A stretch of DNA of 9,218 bases from an uncultured Actinomyces sp. (GCA_900541895.1 UWSI01000044.1:1-9218), one strand, 5' to 3'; shown: positions 1 through 7,318, counted from the stretch's first letter. Numbers and translations: made by a program. The notes: generated by a model from the sequence alone, not told the origin.

Positions 1-496
1 CACCGGGACGCGGGGCGCGAGGAGCTCCGGGCTTCGGAGCGCCAGCTGCAGGCTTGGGGGCTTCCTCGCTGCTTCCACGAGCCTGGCGCGGAGCCGGCTT
101 GGGAGCACGGGGTGCAGCTTCGGCCTTTTCGGCTGCTGCTGCCTTTGGTGCTGCTGCCTTGGGAGCGCGAGGCCCAGGCTTATGAGCAGAAGGCTTGGGA
201 GCTTCGGCAGCTGCAGGCGCGTCGTCCTGTGCGGGTGCTGCGGGTGCGGTTTCAGCGGTCTTGGCGGAAGCCTTCGCCTTGGGCTTGGGGGCTGCCTTCT
301 TCGGTGCGCTCTTAGCGTCACCCGATGCTGAACCGGAAAGCTTTTCAAAGTGCTCGCGCGCTTCACGCGCTACGGGCGGTTCAAGTGCGGACGAAGAAGC
401 TTTAACGTATTCGCCTTTGTCTCGCAGGTAGGCCAGCAATTCCTTGCTGGGGATTCCGAGCTCTTTGGCGAGCTCGTGGACACGCAGTTTTGCCAC
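1..496 (-). CDS. infB: Translation initiation factor IF-2, N-terminal part (runs off the window)
   Basis: IF-2 is the GTPase that places initiator fMet-tRNA on the 30S subunit and promotes 50S joining in the cytosol. Only about 165 N-terminal codons are visible, so the GTPase core is outside the window. Residues 1-50 or so (start MAKLRVHELAKELG, then KELLAYLRDKGEYVKASSS) match the IF2_N domain that opens this family. From about residue 70 the protein is a low-complexity Ala/Pro/Lys/Arg linker with recurring APK and PRAP units, as expected for actinobacterial IF-2. The GTG start at 494-496 is preceded by AAGGAG with a 4-base spacer, the clearest ribosome binding site in this operon. It is the last visible gene of rimP-nusA-ylxR-infB and follows ylxR after 108 bases. 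The identification is firm because the N-domain and gene order agree. Confidence 0.95.
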   Translation of the reverse strand, partial: MAKLRVHELAKELGIPSKELLAYLRDKGEYVKASSSALEPPVAREAREHFEKLSGSASGDAKSAPKKAAPKPKAKASAKTAETAPAAPAQDDAPAAAEAPKPSAHKPGPRAPKAAAPKAAAAEKAEAAPRAPKPAPRQARGSSEEAPKPAAGAPKPGAPRAPRPG

Positions 497-604
497 TTTT
501 CTCCTTGTTCGGGAACGTCCCCGAACGGAGACGTATCACTGATAATGCAGGCAGCTCATCGCTGGGTACTCATCGGGTGCCCATGGGCTTTCAACCCGCT
601 TTCG
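497..604 (-). promoter_or_regulatory. infB leader with hairpin and short palindrome
   Basis: This is the non-coding stretch between ylxR and infB. Seen directly: an inverted repeat with 7-base arms GTTCGGG (507-513) and CCCGAAC (520-526) around a 6-base loop, ending one base from the infB AAGGAG. An 11-base palindrome TATCACTGATA lies at 534-544, and CTCATCG occurs twice at 14-base spacing (555-561 and 569-575). The hairpin has no T-run, so it is not a standard intrinsic terminator. Its position beside the ribosome binding site would suit modulation of infB translation or an mRNA-processing or stability element, but that is inference. No convincing separate infB promoter was recognised. Confidence 0.4.
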
Positions 605-940
605 CTACTCGTTGTCCGGCGCCCTGTGCGCCGCAGACAGAATTTCCTTCCCCAGTTCAGCCCACTGTTCGTCAGTCGTTTCTACTGATCGACGCAGTGA
701 ACGTCCGATCGTCCGCTTGCGGCGGGCGAGGTCTAGGCAGCGGGCCTCGGAATGAAACCACGCTCCCCGACCGGGAAGTTGACGACGGTGATCAACATGA
801 AGATCCCCGTCCAAGGTCGCAACAACACGGATGAGTTCCGCACGTTGCGCGCGTAATCCACACCCCACGCAGGTGCGAAGCATCAAAGTGGAGTCAGACA
901 CGCCTTTAAGCTTAGCCGAGTCAGTCCTCTTCCAAGCCAT
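605..940 (-). CDS. ylxR: YlxR family RNA-binding protein (DUF448)
   Basis: This is a small cytosolic protein of the YlxR/DUF448 family. The family is nearly always encoded between nusA and infB, and the Bacillus subtilis member (RnpM) has been described as a modulator of RNase P. The family signature is clear: RTCVGCG at about residues 22-28, ELIRVV at 35-40, a DGDLHVD strand, LPGRGAWFH at 55-63 and the basic helix CLDLARRKRTIGRSLRR at 68-84. The two cysteines of CVGC are present. The start is uncertain. The ATG at 940 would overlap the end of nusA by 20 bases; GTG at 901 or ATG at 883 are alternatives that keep the whole signature. None has a good Shine-Dalgarno sequence, so translation is probably coupled to nusA termination. 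Confidence 0.9.
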   Translation of the reverse strand: MAWKRTDSAKLKGVSDSTLMLRTCVGCGLRAQRAELIRVVATLDGDLHVDHRRQLPGRGAWFHSEARCLDLARRKRTIGRSLRRSVETTDEQWAELGKEILSAAHRAPDNE

Positions 941-1973
941 CGGATTGTGAGCGACTGATCACGTCATCCGGTGTAGATGAACGCGATGCCAGTCCTTCTT
1001 CGCCATTCTCAGTATCGGAATGGATGTCGATGTGGTAGTCGGTCAGGCGTGCCGCAAGTCGAGCGTTTTGCCCTTCCTTACCGATTGCCAGCGAAAGCTG
1101 GAAGTCAGGAACGATAGCGGTTGCAGTGCGTTGCTCCACGGAGTGAACGACAACGCGGGCCACGCGCGCCGGGGAGAGTGAGTTTGCAACGAAACGTGCC
1201 GGATCTTCAGACCAGTCCACGATGTCGATTTTCTCGCCACCAAGCTCTGTCATAACCGCACGCACACGTGAGCCCATCGGGCCAATGCATGCACCCTTGG
1301 CATTCACGCCTTCGCGAGTAGCAACCACGGCAATCTTGGAACGGTGACCGGCCTCGCGGGCGATGGCCTTAATGCGAACCAATCCCTGTTGAATTTCGGG
1401 AACCTCACGCTCGAAAAGCCCCTTGACCAAACCGGGGTGCGTGCGCGAAAGGGTGATGCGAGCACCGCGGTCGGTACGCTCGACGGAAACGATCAGTGCA
1501 CGCAGGCGGGTACCGTGCGAGTAGTCCTCTCCGGGGACCTTCTCAGAATCGGGAAGAATGGCCTCGAAATCATCAGCCAGCCTCACGGTGGTCAGGCGAG
1601 AATCGCGCGACTGCTGCACGACACCGGTCACAATCTGACCGGTCTTACCGGCAAAGTCGCCCAAAACGCGCTGATCATCAGCATCGCGAAGGCGCTGCAT
1701 AATGACGGAACGCGCGGTGGATTGTGCAATGCGACCGAAGTTCTTGGGAGTGTCATCGAATTCGCCGATGGGGTTGCCCTCTTCGTCTTCTTCGGTGGCC
1801 ATAACGGTTACTCGACCCGTGCGCTTATCGATCTCAATTCGAGCCTTTGCAATTGCGCCGGGGATGTTGTGGTACGCCTTCAGCAATGCCTCTTCGATGG
1901 CATCCACAAGGGTATTGAGCGATACCCCTTTCTCATGTTCGACCATTCGCAGGGCGGTCATATCGATTTCCAT
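921..1973 (-). CDS. nusA: Transcription termination/antitermination factor NusA
   Basis: NusA binds RNA polymerase and nascent RNA and controls pausing, termination and antitermination. From the chosen start the protein has 350 residues. The RNA-polymerase-binding N-terminal domain spans about 1-105 (MEIDMTALRMVEHEKG). An S1 domain follows at about 110-180, ending in RITLSRTHPGLV. KH1 is at about 205-275 with REAGHRSKIAV and the GPMG loop (231-234). KH2 is at about 280-318 with PDFQLSLAIGKEGQNARLAARL and the GKEG loop (298-301). The tail is short and acidic, without the acidic repeats of E. coli NusA, as usual for actinobacteria. The ATG at 1973 is preferred because GAGGGA lies 4 bases upstream and the MEIDM opening matches relatives. 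GTG at 1991 and ATG at 1985 (overlapping the rimP TGA as ATGA) are in frame but lack a ribosome binding site. Confidence 0.96.
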   Translation of the reverse strand: MEIDMTALRMVEHEKGVSLNTLVDAIEEALLKAYHNIPGAIAKARIEIDKRTGRVTVMATEEDEEGNPIGEFDDTPKNFGRIAQSTARSVIMQRLRDADDQRVLGDFAGKTGQIVTGVVQQSRDSRLTTVRLADDFEAILPDSEKVPGEDYSHGTRLRALIVSVERTDRGARITLSRTHPGLVKGLFEREVPEIQQGLVRIKAIAREAGHRSKIAVVATREGVNAKGACIGPMGSRVRAVMTELGGEKIDIVDWSEDPARFVANSLSPARVARVVVHSVEQRTATAIVPDFQLSLAIGKEGQNARLAARLTDYHIDIHSDTENGEEGLASRSSTPDDVISRSQSDGLEED

Positions 1974-1981
1974 AGCGTCCC

Positions 1982-2452
1982 TCATTCCCACGAGCCGAAG
2001 TCGACGCGCGAACGCGCCTTCTTGATCTCGTCATATGCAATTGTGTGGCTTTCAGCGCCGGTATCTACAGTAGCGCCTTTATCGTCGGCATTGCTGACCC
2101 GTCCCACAAATTTGTCACCATTTCGCATCTTCACGCTGACCAATCCGCCAATTTGGCGCTTCCAATGGTCAGGTTTCTTCAATTCGCGTTCCAGACCGGG
2201 GGTGGAGACCTCCAGCATGTATGCGTCAGAAATCGGGTCAGCGGCATCCATAGCTTTGGAGATTGCGCGTGAGATATCCGCGAGCGCATCCGAGGACAAC
2301 TTTTCGCTTCCCAGGGGCTCTTCGACGGTGATTCGGCAGACCAGGGCGCCATTCTGCTTAAGAATAGTCACCGCATCAAGTTCGGCTCCGGCCCCGGTGA
2401 CAATACCTTCAACCAGCGCACGGACTTGTTCTTCAATCTGTGTGGGTGCCAC
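1982..2452 (-). CDS. rimP: Ribosome maturation factor RimP
   Basis: RimP assists 30S ribosomal subunit maturation in the cytosol. At 156 residues it has the usual size. The N-terminal alpha/beta domain includes the family hallmark YMLEVSTPGLERELKKPDHW at about residues 78-97. The C-terminal SH3-like barrel follows (GGLVSVKMRNGDKFVGRV at 102-119) and ends in AYDEIKKARSRVDF. The GTG at 2450-2452 is chosen because AAGGAG (2458-2463) precedes it by 5 bases. An in-frame GTG at 2473 would add 7 residues, but it has no ribosome binding site and lies at or upstream of the transcription start predicted from the TAGAAT box at 2477-2482. It is the first gene of the nusA operon, and its end overlaps the longer possible starts of nusA. 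Confidence 0.94.
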   Translation of the reverse strand: MAPTQIEEQVRALVEGIVTGAGAELDAVTILKQNGALVCRITVEEPLGSEKLSSDALADISRAISKAMDAADPISDAYMLEVSTPGLERELKKPDHWKRQIGGLVSVKMRNGDKFVGRVSNADDKGATVDTGAESHTIAYDEIKKARSRVDFGSWE

Positions 2453-2476
2453 CTTCACTCCTTCACGCGACACGGT

Positions 2477-2482
2477 ATTCTA
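2477..2482 (-). promoter_or_regulatory. Putative -10 box of the rimP-nusA-ylxR-infB promoter
   Basis: On the minus strand TAGAAT matches the actinobacterial TANNNT -10 pattern. Transcription would start near 2470-2471, leaving a leader of about 20 bases that carries AAGGAG ahead of the GTG at 2452. The -35 region around GGTCAA, about 17-18 bases upstream, is a poor match to TTGACA. The site lies in the short divergent gap between rimP and the lipoprotein gene, where an operon promoter is expected. Confidence 0.4.
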
Positions 2483-2522
2483 GGCAATCGTACTCGTCTT
2501 TTGACCATGGGATGATGTTGTT

Positions 2523-3527
2523 GTGAAACACCCGAAACTCTTCACTGCGTTCGTTGCTGCCTGTGCTCTTAGCCTTGGAGCGTGTGGAATCCACGTGGAA
2601 TCTCCCAGTAGCCTGCCCGCTTTGACCGGTTTCGCACTCTCCCGAGACACCTCTGCGCGCACCGAGGCCGCGGCCGCCGATCGCGCACATTCCCTTGCGT
2701 CCCTTGCCACCCAGTGCGCCTCGTGCTCTTCCGCTCTCGAGGCCGTAGCGACGAGTTCCCGGGAACGTTTGGAATTCCTCGGAGGAGTATGGGAGCCCTG
2801 GAAGGGCCACGAGGATGCCGCTTCACTCCCCCAACCCGAGGCTATTGCAGAAGCTCCCTACACGGTAAAGGATTTCGTCTCCTGGCTGGTCATCTCAGCT
2901 CGTCGAGATCTTCAGACCGCGGCAAACCCGACCATGACCTCGAGCGAGGAAGCACGTCAGCTCAGTGCAGTCGCACTGGGGCGCTACGCCTCGGCAGTGC
3001 AATTGGCCAATGCCTACGCGATTGACATGGATGAGGGCACACACGATGTTGATGTGCTGGCGCAGCGACTGATTGACCAAAGCGGAAAAACGCCTTCGTG
3101 GATTGTTCGCAGCGGCGCCTCTTCAGATTTAGTCCTCCCCCAGCCTTCACAGACGACTTCTGCTTTTGCCAACTCGGAACAGGCCGCTCAGACAACGGCC
3201 AATTGGGATTGCATCGCTCAGACACTGCCGAAGTCGGCGGTAACAAGCGAAGGCTTCACATCTGCAGAAACCATTCAAAACGCACTTCTTGATCGGGCCT
3301 CACGTTCTTTGGAACGCGGGAGCAAAGACACACGCCAGCTGCGCTGTTCGATGCCTGATCACTCCCCTTCTTCTCTTGCTCAAGCATCGATGCGTGCGGA
3401 TATCAATCTCTTCGCTTCAGACTCCCAGGATGTGCGACTTTTTGGTGCTCGCGCCGCACTGGATGATGTTCGTCTGTGGACGCAAGCTCCCGGTGTCTCG
3501 ATTCCAGCGGTGGTGACACTGCAATGA
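2523..3527 (+). CDS. Predicted lipoprotein of unknown function
   Basis: I do not recognise a characterised family. The N-terminus is a bacterial lipoprotein signal: basic residues (MKHPK), a hydrophobic stretch at about 6-20 and the lipobox L18-G19-A20-C21. The mature protein should therefore be anchored by Cys21 on the outer face of the membrane. The rest (about 313 residues) is Ala/Ser-rich and mainly helical, with four further cysteines: a CASC pair at 65-68, plus Cys230 and Cys275, which could form disulfides. A RLEFLGGVWEPW segment is at 82-93. Actinobacteria often carry a lipoprotein or alanine-rich (DUF4439-like) protein divergent from rimP, as in the Rv2843-Rv2844 region of Mycobacterium tuberculosis. 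That supports synteny but does not prove homology. The GTG start has only a weak GGGAT upstream. The stop overlaps the next gene as ATGA, indicating co-expression. Confidence 0.85.
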   Translation: MKHPKLFTAFVAACALSLGACGIHVESPSSLPALTGFALSRDTSARTEAAAADRAHSLASLATQCASCSSALEAVATSSRERLEFLGGVWEPWKGHEDAASLPQPEAIAEAPYTVKDFVSWLVISARRDLQTAANPTMTSSEEARQLSAVALGRYASAVQLANAYAIDMDEGTHDVDVLAQRLIDQSGKTPSWIVRSGASSDLVLPQPSQTTSAFANSEQAAQTTANWDCIAQTLPKSAVTSEGFTSAETIQNALLDRASRSLERGSKDTRQLRCSMPDHSPSSLAQASMRADINLFASDSQDVRLFGARAALDDVRLWTQAPGVSIPAVVTLQ

Positions 3528-4018
3528 GCACGGAAAGTGAAAACACCAAACTGAACTGGCAACGCCTTGTTCCCGCAGGCGATGCCAACTCGCCTCATAT
3601 TGAGCTTTCCGATTCGCGAATTCTGGTTTCGGGGCATTTTGCTTTGATCCTGATCGAAGAGGATCACGTTGTTGATTCGGGAATGTGGTACGAAATTCAA
3701 AATGCACGATGGAACGGTGAAAAACAGGAACTTCGCGTGAACTGGGTTGATCCTTCCCGCACTCCTTTGATTGTGCAATCCAACGACTCGTCGATACGTC
3801 CTTTTATGGAAGACCTTTCCGAAAAGGTGAACCGCACGCAGATCGTTGTCCGAAACATCACGGCTCCTTCGGGAACGGTGATCACCGGCCAGATCCGCAG
3901 ACGCGAAGACGGTGAGTTATTCTCTGTCCTTGCGGCCAACGGCCCACTGGATGATGAAGGGCTCGCAGTAGCTCAATCATTCGAACGCCAGCTGCGAGAA
4001 AGCGTTGGACTGGAGTAG
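3524..4018 (+). CDS. Conserved-looking actinobacterial hypothetical protein, 164 aa
   Basis: No characterised family is recognised. The protein has no signal peptide or membrane segment. Residues about 27-85 alternate predicted short strands (IELSDSRILVSG, FALILIEEDHVVDSG, WYEIQNARWN, ELRVNWVD, PLIVQS), ending near a tryptophan-rich turn. This is reminiscent of a small PH-like or split-barrel domain, but that is a guess. Residues 92-135 hold SEKVNRTQIVVRN and a basic hairpin GQIRRREDGELFSVL, and the C-terminus is an amphipathic helix. I have the impression that similar proteins are widespread in actinobacteria, but cannot check. The ATG at 3524 is chosen over an in-frame ATG at 3476 because it overlaps the lipoprotein stop as ATGA, typical of translational coupling. 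Co-transcription suggests a function linked to the lipoprotein. Confidence 0.85.
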   Translation: MSTESENTKLNWQRLVPAGDANSPHIELSDSRILVSGHFALILIEEDHVVDSGMWYEIQNARWNGEKQELRVNWVDPSRTPLIVQSNDSSIRPFMEDLSEKVNRTQIVVRNITAPSGTVITGQIRRREDGELFSVLAANGPLDDEGLAVAQSFERQLRESVGLE

Positions 4019-4035
4019 TACCTGCCGCAGGACTA
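4016..4035. terminator. Imperfect hairpin spanning both convergent stop codons
   Basis: TAGT (4016-4019) pairs with ACTA (4032-4035) and CCTG (4021-4024) pairs with CAGG (4028-4031), with A4020 bulged and a CCG loop. The outer arms contain the stop codon of the plus-strand 164-residue gene and the stop codon of minus-strand dnaG. The 14-base gap between the two genes is therefore almost wholly within the hairpin. There is no T-run on either side, so it is at best a weak bidirectional terminator or an RNA 3'-end stabiliser. Confidence 0.35.
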
Positions 4036-5991
4036 TTGTGCGCGTTCGGTAAAACGGCGACGCACTTCTTCCAGACGCATCAGCTCTCGGAATGCTTGGG
4101 TGTACTGCGGGTCATCTTCGCTCAAGCGCTGAAGGTTCGCATTCGCATCGGCCAGCCTGCGTGTGACGTCCAAACGCACCATTGCTCCCATCGCTCCGCG
4201 ACAGTATGCACGAAGCTGATCTTCGCGATCCTGCGGCAGCGGAGCAACCGCAAGTTCCATCAAAACCGCTGCAACTTCGGGAATCATCAGCTCGCGCACG
4301 TCATCAACGAAGGCACGAGTCGCGGCTTGCACGGCTTTGTCCCCTTTACCGAAATGTTCTTCGGCCTGACGAAGAAGTTTGACGAAAGCGTCAAGGCCGC
4401 CTGCGGCTCGAATCGCGTCGTGAACTGCGCGGTAGGAAGGCACCGAGAATGCTTCTCCCCCAAGTTCCTCAAATCCCGAACCCACCACGTACATGGGGTA
4501 TTGAACCAGCGCTTCTAAGGCCTGGCGTTCAATCTTTGACACAGGATCTTCCGGACCGCGCCGTGCGGGCATGGGGGCCGAGGCCTCGGGAGTCGCTCCG
4601 CGTCCGTTCGAGGCCGGGCGCGAGCTGCCAGAGGAGCGAACCGCGCGCGCTACCTCAGAGATATCCATACCAATCCATCCGGCGAGCGACCTGGTGTATT
4701 CGCGTTGAAGAGCGCGATCACGAATGCGAGCGACCACGGGAGCCGCGGCACGAAGAGCCTTGACGCGGCCCTCCGCAGTCCTGAGATCCAATTGGCGCAG
4801 GACGGAGCGAATGACGAACTCGAAAAGTGGAGTCCGAGAGTTCACCAGCTCCACAACCGCACGCTCGCCTTGGGCCATGCGTAATTCGCAGGGGTCCATG
4901 CCATGGGGCTCGACAGCGACAAAGGTCTGCGCCGCAAAGTTTTGATCCATATCGAATGCACGAAGCGCAGCTTTTTGACCGGCAGCATCACCATCGAAGG
5001 TGAAGATCACTTCACCGCCATGGGTCTTCCCATTACTTAAAACGACTCCCGCTGCACTATCGGCAGTATCTCCCAGCAGTCGGCGAACAATCTTGACGTG
5101 TTCTTCACCAAAAGCGGTGCCACAGGTTGCAACAGCGCAGCCAACACCCGCAGCGTGGGCAGCCATAACATCGGTGTAGCCCTCGACAATGACAACCCTG
5201 CGTCCCTGAGTGATTTCTTTCTTCGCAAGATCCAAACCGTACAGAACTTGAGACTTGTGATAAATCGGCGTTTCAGGGGTGTTGAGGTACTTCGGGGATT
5301 CCTTGTCCTCATCATTCAAACGCCGAGCGCCAAAACCAACAGTTGCGCCAGTAATATCACGGATTGGCCACATCAGTCTTCCCCGGAAACGGTCATAAAG
5401 TCCGCGGTTACCCCGAGTTGCCAGGCCGGCAGTTTCAATCTCGTGATCGGTGAATCCCTTCGAACGAAGGTGACGTGTCAACGCGTCCCACGAGGCCGGA
5501 GAGTAGCCAATCCCGAAACGGCGGCACATTGCTTCACCAAAGCCCCTTTGGCCCAAAAATTGACGCCCGAGGTGCGCTTCTGCGGACGCGAGCTGTGCCT
5601 GATAAAACTCCTCAGCCACGCGGTGTGCATCAAGAAGGCGCTGGCGGCGACCCGGCTCCTCGCGACGAAGAGCCCCGCTTCCCGCGGCCTCGTAACGCAA
5701 AGTAATCCCAGCTTTGAGGGCCAAGGCTTCCACTGCCTCGGTAAAGGAAAGAGAATCAACTTTCTGGACAAAGCTGATGACGTCCCCGCCTTCTCCACAG
5801 CCAAAACAGTGCCAAAACCCCTGGGAGGGACGGACGTGGAACGAGGGCGTGCGTTCATCATGGAATGGACACAACCCCTTCAAAGAATCAACACCCGCAG
5901 GGCGCAGTGCGACACGCTCGCCGACGATTTCTTCAATGCGCGAGGCATCACGTACGGCGGCGATGTCTTCTTTGAGGATCAGGCCGGCCAT
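4033..5991 (-). CDS. dnaG: DNA primase DnaG
   Basis: DnaG synthesises RNA primers at the replication fork together with the DnaB helicase. At 652 residues it has the usual actinobacterial length. The CHC2 zinc-binding domain is at about 35-100 with ligands C41, H44, C62 and C65 (CPFH, HCFGCGEGGD). The catalytic core includes RFRGRLMWPI and the conserved YLNTPETPIYHKSQVLYGL. The TOPRIM motifs are intact: E270 in IVEGYTDV and D333/D335 in FDGD. The C-terminal helicase-interaction region runs from about 485, with RAYCRGAMGAMVRLDVTRRL (593-612). About 20 residues (306-327) between the two TOPRIM motifs seem longer than in relatives I recall. The ATG at 5991 follows an in-frame TAA by two codons of upstream sequence and has no Shine-Dalgarno; the MAGLILKEDIAAVRD opening fits the family. 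It follows dgt after 64 bases. Confidence 0.97.
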   Translation of the reverse strand: MAGLILKEDIAAVRDASRIEEIVGERVALRPAGVDSLKGLCPFHDERTPSFHVRPSQGFWHCFGCGEGGDVISFVQKVDSLSFTEAVEALALKAGITLRYEAAGSGALRREEPGRRQRLLDAHRVAEEFYQAQLASAEAHLGRQFLGQRGFGEAMCRRFGIGYSPASWDALTRHLRSKGFTDHEIETAGLATRGNRGLYDRFRGRLMWPIRDITGATVGFGARRLNDEDKESPKYLNTPETPIYHKSQVLYGLDLAKKEITQGRRVVIVEGYTDVMAAHAAGVGCAVATCGTAFGEEHVKIVRRLLGDTADSAAGVVLSNGKTHGGEVIFTFDGDAAGQKAALRAFDMDQNFAAQTFVAVEPHGMDPCELRMAQGERAVVELVNSRTPLFEFVIRSVLRQLDLRTAEGRVKALRAAAPVVARIRDRALQREYTRSLAGWIGMDISEVARAVRSSGSSRPASNGRGATPEASAPMPARRGPEDPVSKIERQALEALVQYPMYVVGSGFEELGGEAFSVPSYRAVHDAIRAAGGLDAFVKLLRQAEEHFGKGDKAVQAATRAFVDDVRELMIPEVAAVLMELAVAPLPQDREDQLRAYCRGAMGAMVRLDVTRRLADANANLQRLSEDDPQYTQAFRELMRLEEVRRRFTERAQ

Positions 5992-5997
5992 GAGTTC

Positions 5998-6003
5998 AGT
6001 TTA
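5998..6003 (-). promoter_or_regulatory. Possible leaderless -10 box for dnaG
   Basis: On the minus strand TAAACT is followed by exactly six bases (GAACTC) and then the dnaG ATG. TANNNT placed so that +1 falls on the start codon is the known arrangement of leaderless actinobacterial genes, and dnaG lacks a Shine-Dalgarno sequence. The -35 is poor, and the 64-base gap also allows simple read-through from dgt. Confidence 0.35.
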
Positions 6004-6055
6004 GCGAGTGGATACTTCCTTAGCAGGGGCATGCGGATTGACACCGGAGCTCTGT

Positions 6056-7318
6056 TTAAAGCTGGGAGGAGAGCATCCCACACAGCTTCGCGTGCCAGCG
6101 TGAGGCAGAGATATCGGTCAACGAGGCGACTTGGTCGATAACGACTCGCAAGCGCTTCCCCTCATCCGTGGTTGCGCGCCATTGAGCGGCAAAAGGCGGT
6201 TCAAGATATTCGGGGCCTGCGTTGATCAGAGCATCAACCAAGTCATTGAGCAGGGTGCGCTGCTGATAGTAAACAGGTTCGCTTTCGCGCGGACTCATGA
6301 CGTAGTGGACAGCCATCCCCTTAAGAACCTGGATTTCCGCCCGGGTTTGCGCCGGAACAACAAGCTCCGCACGATAGCGACCCAGGGGTTCGTCTCCTGC
6401 AATTTCACGGGTAGCCGCAACTGTCGCGTTACAGAATCGCCCGATCAACTCGCTGGTCAAGTCCTTCAGAGCAGCCAAATCCGCATAGGAGCCACTGAAA
6501 GCACTGAGCCATTCGGGCATGGTCACTAGGCGCTCAAATGCCTGAATCAGATCGTCTTCAGAAACCGAGGTCCCGTACCACTTCATCGTCGAGTCGATAA
6601 CACCTTGGGTGTGCGCATCGCTGCGCAGGTGCTCAAGATCCATCTTTCCAGTTGCAACCGCGTCTTCGACATCGTGCACCGAGTACGCAATGTCATCGGA
6701 AAGATCCATAATTTGAGCTTCCAAGCAACGGGCCCCGGGAGTTACACCTTCACGCATCCATTCAAAAGTCGGACGATCATCGTCGTAGACCGAATACTTC
6801 CGCAGGGATTTTTCCCGGTTCGGACCTTCACCTTTCGCCCAGGGGTACTTGCAAATCGCATCAAGAGTTGCGCGCGTGAGATTCAGTCCAGCGGGACCTT
6901 CCTCAGCGATGACCTTTGGTTCAAGGCGTGCGACGATTCGTAGTGTCTGCGCATTCCCTTCAAAGCCACCGATTTCAGCCGCAAGTTCATTGAGCGCTCG
7001 TTCACCGTTGTGTCCAAATGGCGGATGGCCGAGGTCATGGGACAGACATGCGGCATCAACAACATCGGGGTTGGCTCCGAGCTCCTTTCCAAGCTCTCGT
7101 CCGACCTGTGCAACCTCAAGGGAATGAGTCAGGCGCGTGCGCACGAAATCATCAGAGGTTGGCCCCAGGACCTGCGTTTTTTCACCCAAACGTCGCAGCG
7201 CCGAAGAATGCAACACTCTGGCTCGATCGCGTTCAAAATCTGTACGAACAGAGGACTTCTGAGTCTCTGAAACGAAACGGTCGCGATCTGCTGAACTATA
7301 CGGATACTGAGTGTGCAC
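6056..7318 (-). CDS. dgt: Deoxyguanosinetriphosphate triphosphohydrolase-like protein (HD domain)
   Basis: Dgt-family enzymes hydrolyse dNTPs to the deoxynucleoside and triphosphate, trimming the dNTP pool. At 420 residues it has the length of the actinobacterial dGTPase-like group. The opening DFERDRARVLHSSALRRLGEKTQV (about 27-50) is characteristic. The HD metal site is intact: H65 in RTRLTHSLEVAQ, H94-D95 in CLSHDLGHPPFGHNGE, and the terminal Asp at 208/209 in DLSDDIAYSVHDVEDA. The substrate is named from the family; related actinobacterial enzymes may act on several dNTPs. The GTG at 7318 lacks a Shine-Dalgarno sequence. It lies immediately upstream of dnaG on the same strand, a common actinobacterial pairing that links nucleotide pool control with replication, and is divergent from the GH13-like gene. 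Confidence 0.95.
   Translation of the reverse strand: MHTQYPYSSADRDRFVSETQKSSVRTDFERDRARVLHSSALRRLGEKTQVLGPTSDDFVRTRLTHSLEVAQVGRELGKELGANPDVVDAACLSHDLGHPPFGHNGERALNELAAEIGGFEGNAQTLRIVARLEPKVIAEEGPAGLNLTRATLDAICKYPWAKGEGPNREKSLRKYSVYDDDRPTFEWMREGVTPGARCLEAQIMDLSDDIAYSVHDVEDAVATGKMDLEHLRSDAHTQGVIDSTMKWYGTSVSEDDLIQAFERLVTMPEWLSAFSGSYADLAALKDLTSELIGRFCNATVAATREIAGDEPLGRYRAELVVPAQTRAEIQVLKGMAVHYVMSPRESEPVYYQQRTLLNDLVDALINAGPEYLEPPFAAQWRATTDEGKRLRVVIDQVASLTDISASRWHAKLCGMLSSQL

Noticed and set aside
1..330. Repetitive GC-rich stretch that could be called a DNA repeat
   Set aside because: It is the coding sequence of the IF-2 Ala/Pro/Lys-rich linker; the repetition is at the amino-acid level and normal for actinobacterial IF-2.
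112..834. Several overlapping plus-strand frames opposite infB and ylxR
   Set aside because: They are low-complexity mirror translations of the Ala/Pro/Lys linker of IF-2 and of ylxR, without ribosome binding sites.
1344..2483. A 379-codon open frame on the plus strand opposite nusA and rimP
   Set aside because: It is antisense to two firmly identified genes, has no family-like motifs and is explained by codon bias of the minus-strand genes.
2501..2506. TTGACC as a -35 box for the lipoprotein gene
   Set aside because: At 17-base spacing the -10 would fall inside the coding start at 2524, and no suitable -10 lies at an acceptable distance before GTG 2523.
2463..2826. Minus-strand frames of 76-115 codons opposite the lipoprotein start
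   Set aside because: They lie antisense to the signal peptide and following region of a convincing lipoprotein gene and show no family features.
5098..6141. A 347-codon open frame on the plus strand opposite dnaG
   Set aside because: It is a shadow of dnaG's codon usage: no ribosome binding site, no recognisable domain, and it runs across the dnaG-dgt gap.
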